NCBI GenBank assembly: GCA_051656905.1
Contig: JBOFJQ010000012.1
Location: forward strand, 1 to 7,372
Direction: 5' to 3'
DNA length: 7,372 nucleotides
Source: JAGNZR01 sp051656905
Lineage (GTDB): Bacteria; Fusobacteriota; Fusobacteriia; Fusobacteriales; Fusobacteriaceae
The position numbers were made by a program, and so were the translations under genes. The notes below the pieces were generated by a model, which was not told where the DNA came from, searched no databases, and worked only from the letters and a program-made list of their open reading frames with translations. The number at the start of each line of letters is the position of its first letter. The stretch's first letter is position 1. Shown here piece after piece: positions 6,039-7,372 of the stretch.

Positions 6039-7172
6039 TTATTTTGTATTTTCATTTAAATAAAAACCAATTCCATTCTTATATAAATCATCAATTTTTG
6101 GAACGTTTTCTATTTCCATTGCTTTATTCTCTTCAAGTTCTCCCATAGATTTAACTAACTCTAAGAAAGCTGTTACGTGTCTTCCTACTCTCTCTTCTAG
6201 TGGATGACCATTTTCATCAAAAGATACAAATAATCTTCCTAATTTTCCAGCTTTTATGTATGTTTCATCTTTTCCTGTAACAACTAAAGCTTCATTTGTT
6301 TTCCCTCTTAGTCTTCCTTGAGCTGGGTTTGCTGACTCCATTAAAACTGCATAAGTATCAGTAAAGTCCCCTAACTCTCTGTGTGTTAATCCTCTTAGAG
6401 TTACTGGTGATGGCTCTAATCCTATAGCTATGTTTTCAAACTCTAAATTCATTACTGTTGTAGATGCTATTGCCATGGCTCTATCATGAGCTACTATAGC
6501 ATTTATTACTGGATATTCTGGAGAAGCTTCATGTAAATCTACAGTTAAATCTATTTTCTCTTTTTTTATTAACTCTGTTATTCCATAAGCTACCTTTTCA
6601 GTTAAAGTTCCGTCAGGTCTTCCAGGATATGCTCTATTAATATTTCTTGTTTCATTTCCTGATAATTGTTGCCCTGAACTTGCATGAATATATACATCAG
6701 GATCTGGCCATTGATCTAGTGGGTTTGTTGCACGAGATCCATATCTAAACCATCTCTCTCCATTTTTTGTTTTAATTGTAAATCTTTGAGGAGAACCCTC
6801 TTGAGGATCATTATGTGTTAATCCACTATTATTAGTTCTTGGGATTACATATAAAGTTCCTTTTTTTATTTTTGCATTTTCTATTAATACAATTGTACTT
6901 AAAAGTCCTGAAGGTTCGTTTCCATGAGTTGCTCCTAAAACTAAAGCTGACCCTCCTGGTTCTTCTCCTTTTAGAACATAAATCTCTGTATCTCCATTAG
7001 TCCCTTTTATTCCTGGAAAATAATCACTTAAGTGTCTTACCTCAGTCACTCCATTTCCTTTTATTATCGGTTCTACTTCTCTCATTTTTTTAAACTCTGT
7101 TCCTGATATAAATACTATTATTAGAGAACATGCAAGCAGAATTGAACCTCTTAATCTCTTTCCCATCATCAT
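6039..7172 (-). CDS. Membrane-anchored AstE/aspartoacylase-like M14 metallohydrolase
   Basis: This is a predicted zinc hydrolase of the succinylglutamate desuccinylase/aspartoacylase branch of the M14 carboxypeptidase superfamily. The zinc site is visible as HGNE (H83, E86) and DLHE (H214). Other family segments are NETRNINRAYPGRPDG (173-188), corresponding to the N-NR-(F/Y)PG substrate-binding motif, and VLMESANP (276-283), whose E279 is a candidate catalytic glutamate. A basic N-terminus and a hydrophobic stretch (about 10-23) look like an uncleaved signal anchor, which is unusual for this mostly cytosolic group and would place the active site outside the membrane. Three consecutive ATG codons (7172, 7169, 7166) follow the AAGGAG site, and the second has the best spacing (7 bases). 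The gene lies 12 bp after the microprotein gene and upstream of pgsB. Cleaving or releasing poly-gamma-glutamate, or acting on N-acyl glutamate, is inferred from context only. Confidence 0.85.
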   Translation of the reverse strand: MMMGKRLRGSILLACSLIIVFISGTEFKKMREVEPIIKGNGVTEVRHLSDYFPGIKGTNGDTEIYVLKGEEPGGSALVLGATHGNEPSGLLSTIVLIENAKIKKGTLYVIPRTNNSGLTHNDPQEGSPQRFTIKTKNGERWFRYGSRATNPLDQWPDPDVYIHASSGQQLSGNETRNINRAYPGRPDGTLTEKVAYGITELIKKEKIDLTVDLHEASPEYPVINAIVAHDRAMAIASTTVMNLEFENIAIGLEPSPVTLRGLTHRELGDFTDTYAVLMESANPAQGRLRGKTNEALVVTGKDETYIKAGKLGRLFVSFDENGHPLEERVGRHVTAFLELVKSMGELEENKAMEIENVPKIDDLYKNGIGFYLNENTK

Positions 7173-7184
7173 AAATCTCCTTCG

Positions 7185-7328
7185 TTATTTTATCATCAAT
7201 AATCTTAATATTAAAGGAATTATTACCAAGGCCGAATTCATCTGTTTAAAAACATCTTCCTCATCAAATAAGTTCATAATTACCATTATTAAAATATATA
7301 AAGTTATTCCTAAGTATATTATCATCAT
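7185..7328 (-). CDS. 47-residue membrane microprotein, possible CapE/PgsE analogue
   Basis: A 47-codon gene starts at ATG 7328 (or 7325) and ends with TAA at 7187-7185. A strong AAGGTGGTGAT ribosome binding site (7344-7334) lies just upstream. The product begins MMIIYLGITLYILIMVIMN, a single membrane span. A short acidic stretch DEEDVFKQ follows, then a second hydrophobic segment SALVIIPLILRLLMIK to the end. It sits 12 bp before the AstE-like gene, inside the pgs operon and without its own terminator. Bacillus pgs/cap operons also need a very small protein, and CapE of B. anthracis is likewise 47 residues. The match here is in size, membrane nature and operon position, not in recognised sequence, so the role is a hypothesis. 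The coding call itself rests on the ribosome binding site and tight spacing. Confidence 0.7.
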   Translation of the reverse strand: MMIIYLGITLYILIMVIMNLFDEEDVFKQMNSALVIIPLILRLLMIK

Positions 7329-7342
7329 TATTAATCACCACC

Positions 7343-7372
7343 TTACAATATAATTGAAGCTATTTCTTTCGA
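7343..7372 (-). CDS. C-terminal tail of an upstream operon gene
   Basis: Only nine codons and a stop (TAA at 7345-7343) are in the window, encoding SKEIASIIL. The stop overlaps the ribosome binding site of the microprotein gene, the same tight packing seen in the rest of the operon. That is the reason for choosing this frame. The product cannot be identified from nine residues. A pgsA/capA-like gene or another pgs accessory gene would be a natural candidate. Confidence 0.45.
   Translation of the reverse strand, partial: SKEIASIIL

Noticed and set aside
7128..7142. Possible lipoprotein signal (ILLAC, C15) in the AstE-like protein
   Set aside because: The hydrophobic run before the cysteine is too short and continues after it (SLIIVFIS), so an uncleaved membrane anchor fits better.
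7336..7370. Alternative frame for the upstream gene tail, ending in TGA at 7338-7336
   Set aside because: It is also open, but it would run through the ribosome binding site of the microprotein gene. The TAA frame gives the standard operon spacing, though nine codons cannot settle it.
1..7372. CRISPR array, insertion sequence, tRNA or complete rRNA
   Set aside because: No regularly spaced repeats, transposase motifs, terminal inverted repeats flanking a gene, or tRNA/rRNA core sequences were seen.

Overview
The DNA is very AT-rich, with AGA and ATA codons prevalent, and most likely comes from Fusobacteriota (Fusobacterium or a close relative). The assignment rests on base composition, codon use, and the pairing of pgsB/pgsC with a pgsW-type gene and an AstE-like gene. 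An AT-rich Firmicute cannot be excluded from sequence alone. There are seven complete genes of ordinary size, one 47-codon gene and one 9-codon gene tail at the right edge.

Left part, plus strand (1-3408). Positions 1-444 hold no convincing gene. They contain a strong-looking leftward promoter followed by a relatively GC-rich, foldable leader that could be the start of an rRNA operon lying off the left edge. Next comes a long A/T-tract spacer, then a rightward extended -10 promoter. That promoter serves a membrane-bound sensor histidine kinase (445-1749) and an overlapping CitB/DcuR-type response regulator (1743-2396). A carbamate kinase (arcC, 2476-3408) follows 79 bp later, with no terminator visible in between and without arginine deiminase or ornithine carbamoyltransferase genes.

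Middle. A strong bidirectional terminator (3438-3495) separates the two convergent gene groups. It is built partly from the last codons of pgsW.

Right part, minus strand (7372 down to 3469). This is a tightly packed operon. In transcription order it holds the tail of an unknown gene, a 47-residue membrane microprotein, a membrane-anchored AstE/aspartoacylase-like M14 metallohydrolase, pgsB (poly-gamma-glutamate ligase), pgsC (its membrane partner) and a pgsW-type protein. PgsB activates and joins glutamate, and PgsC is its integral membrane partner in synthesis and export. PgsW probably adds an extracytoplasmic function. The M14 enzyme is a candidate for trimming, releasing or recycling the polymer. 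No pgsA/capA is present in the window.

The item most worth following is this pgs locus. It combines a CapE-sized microprotein with a membrane-tethered AstE-like hydrolase, in what is probably a diderm bacterium.
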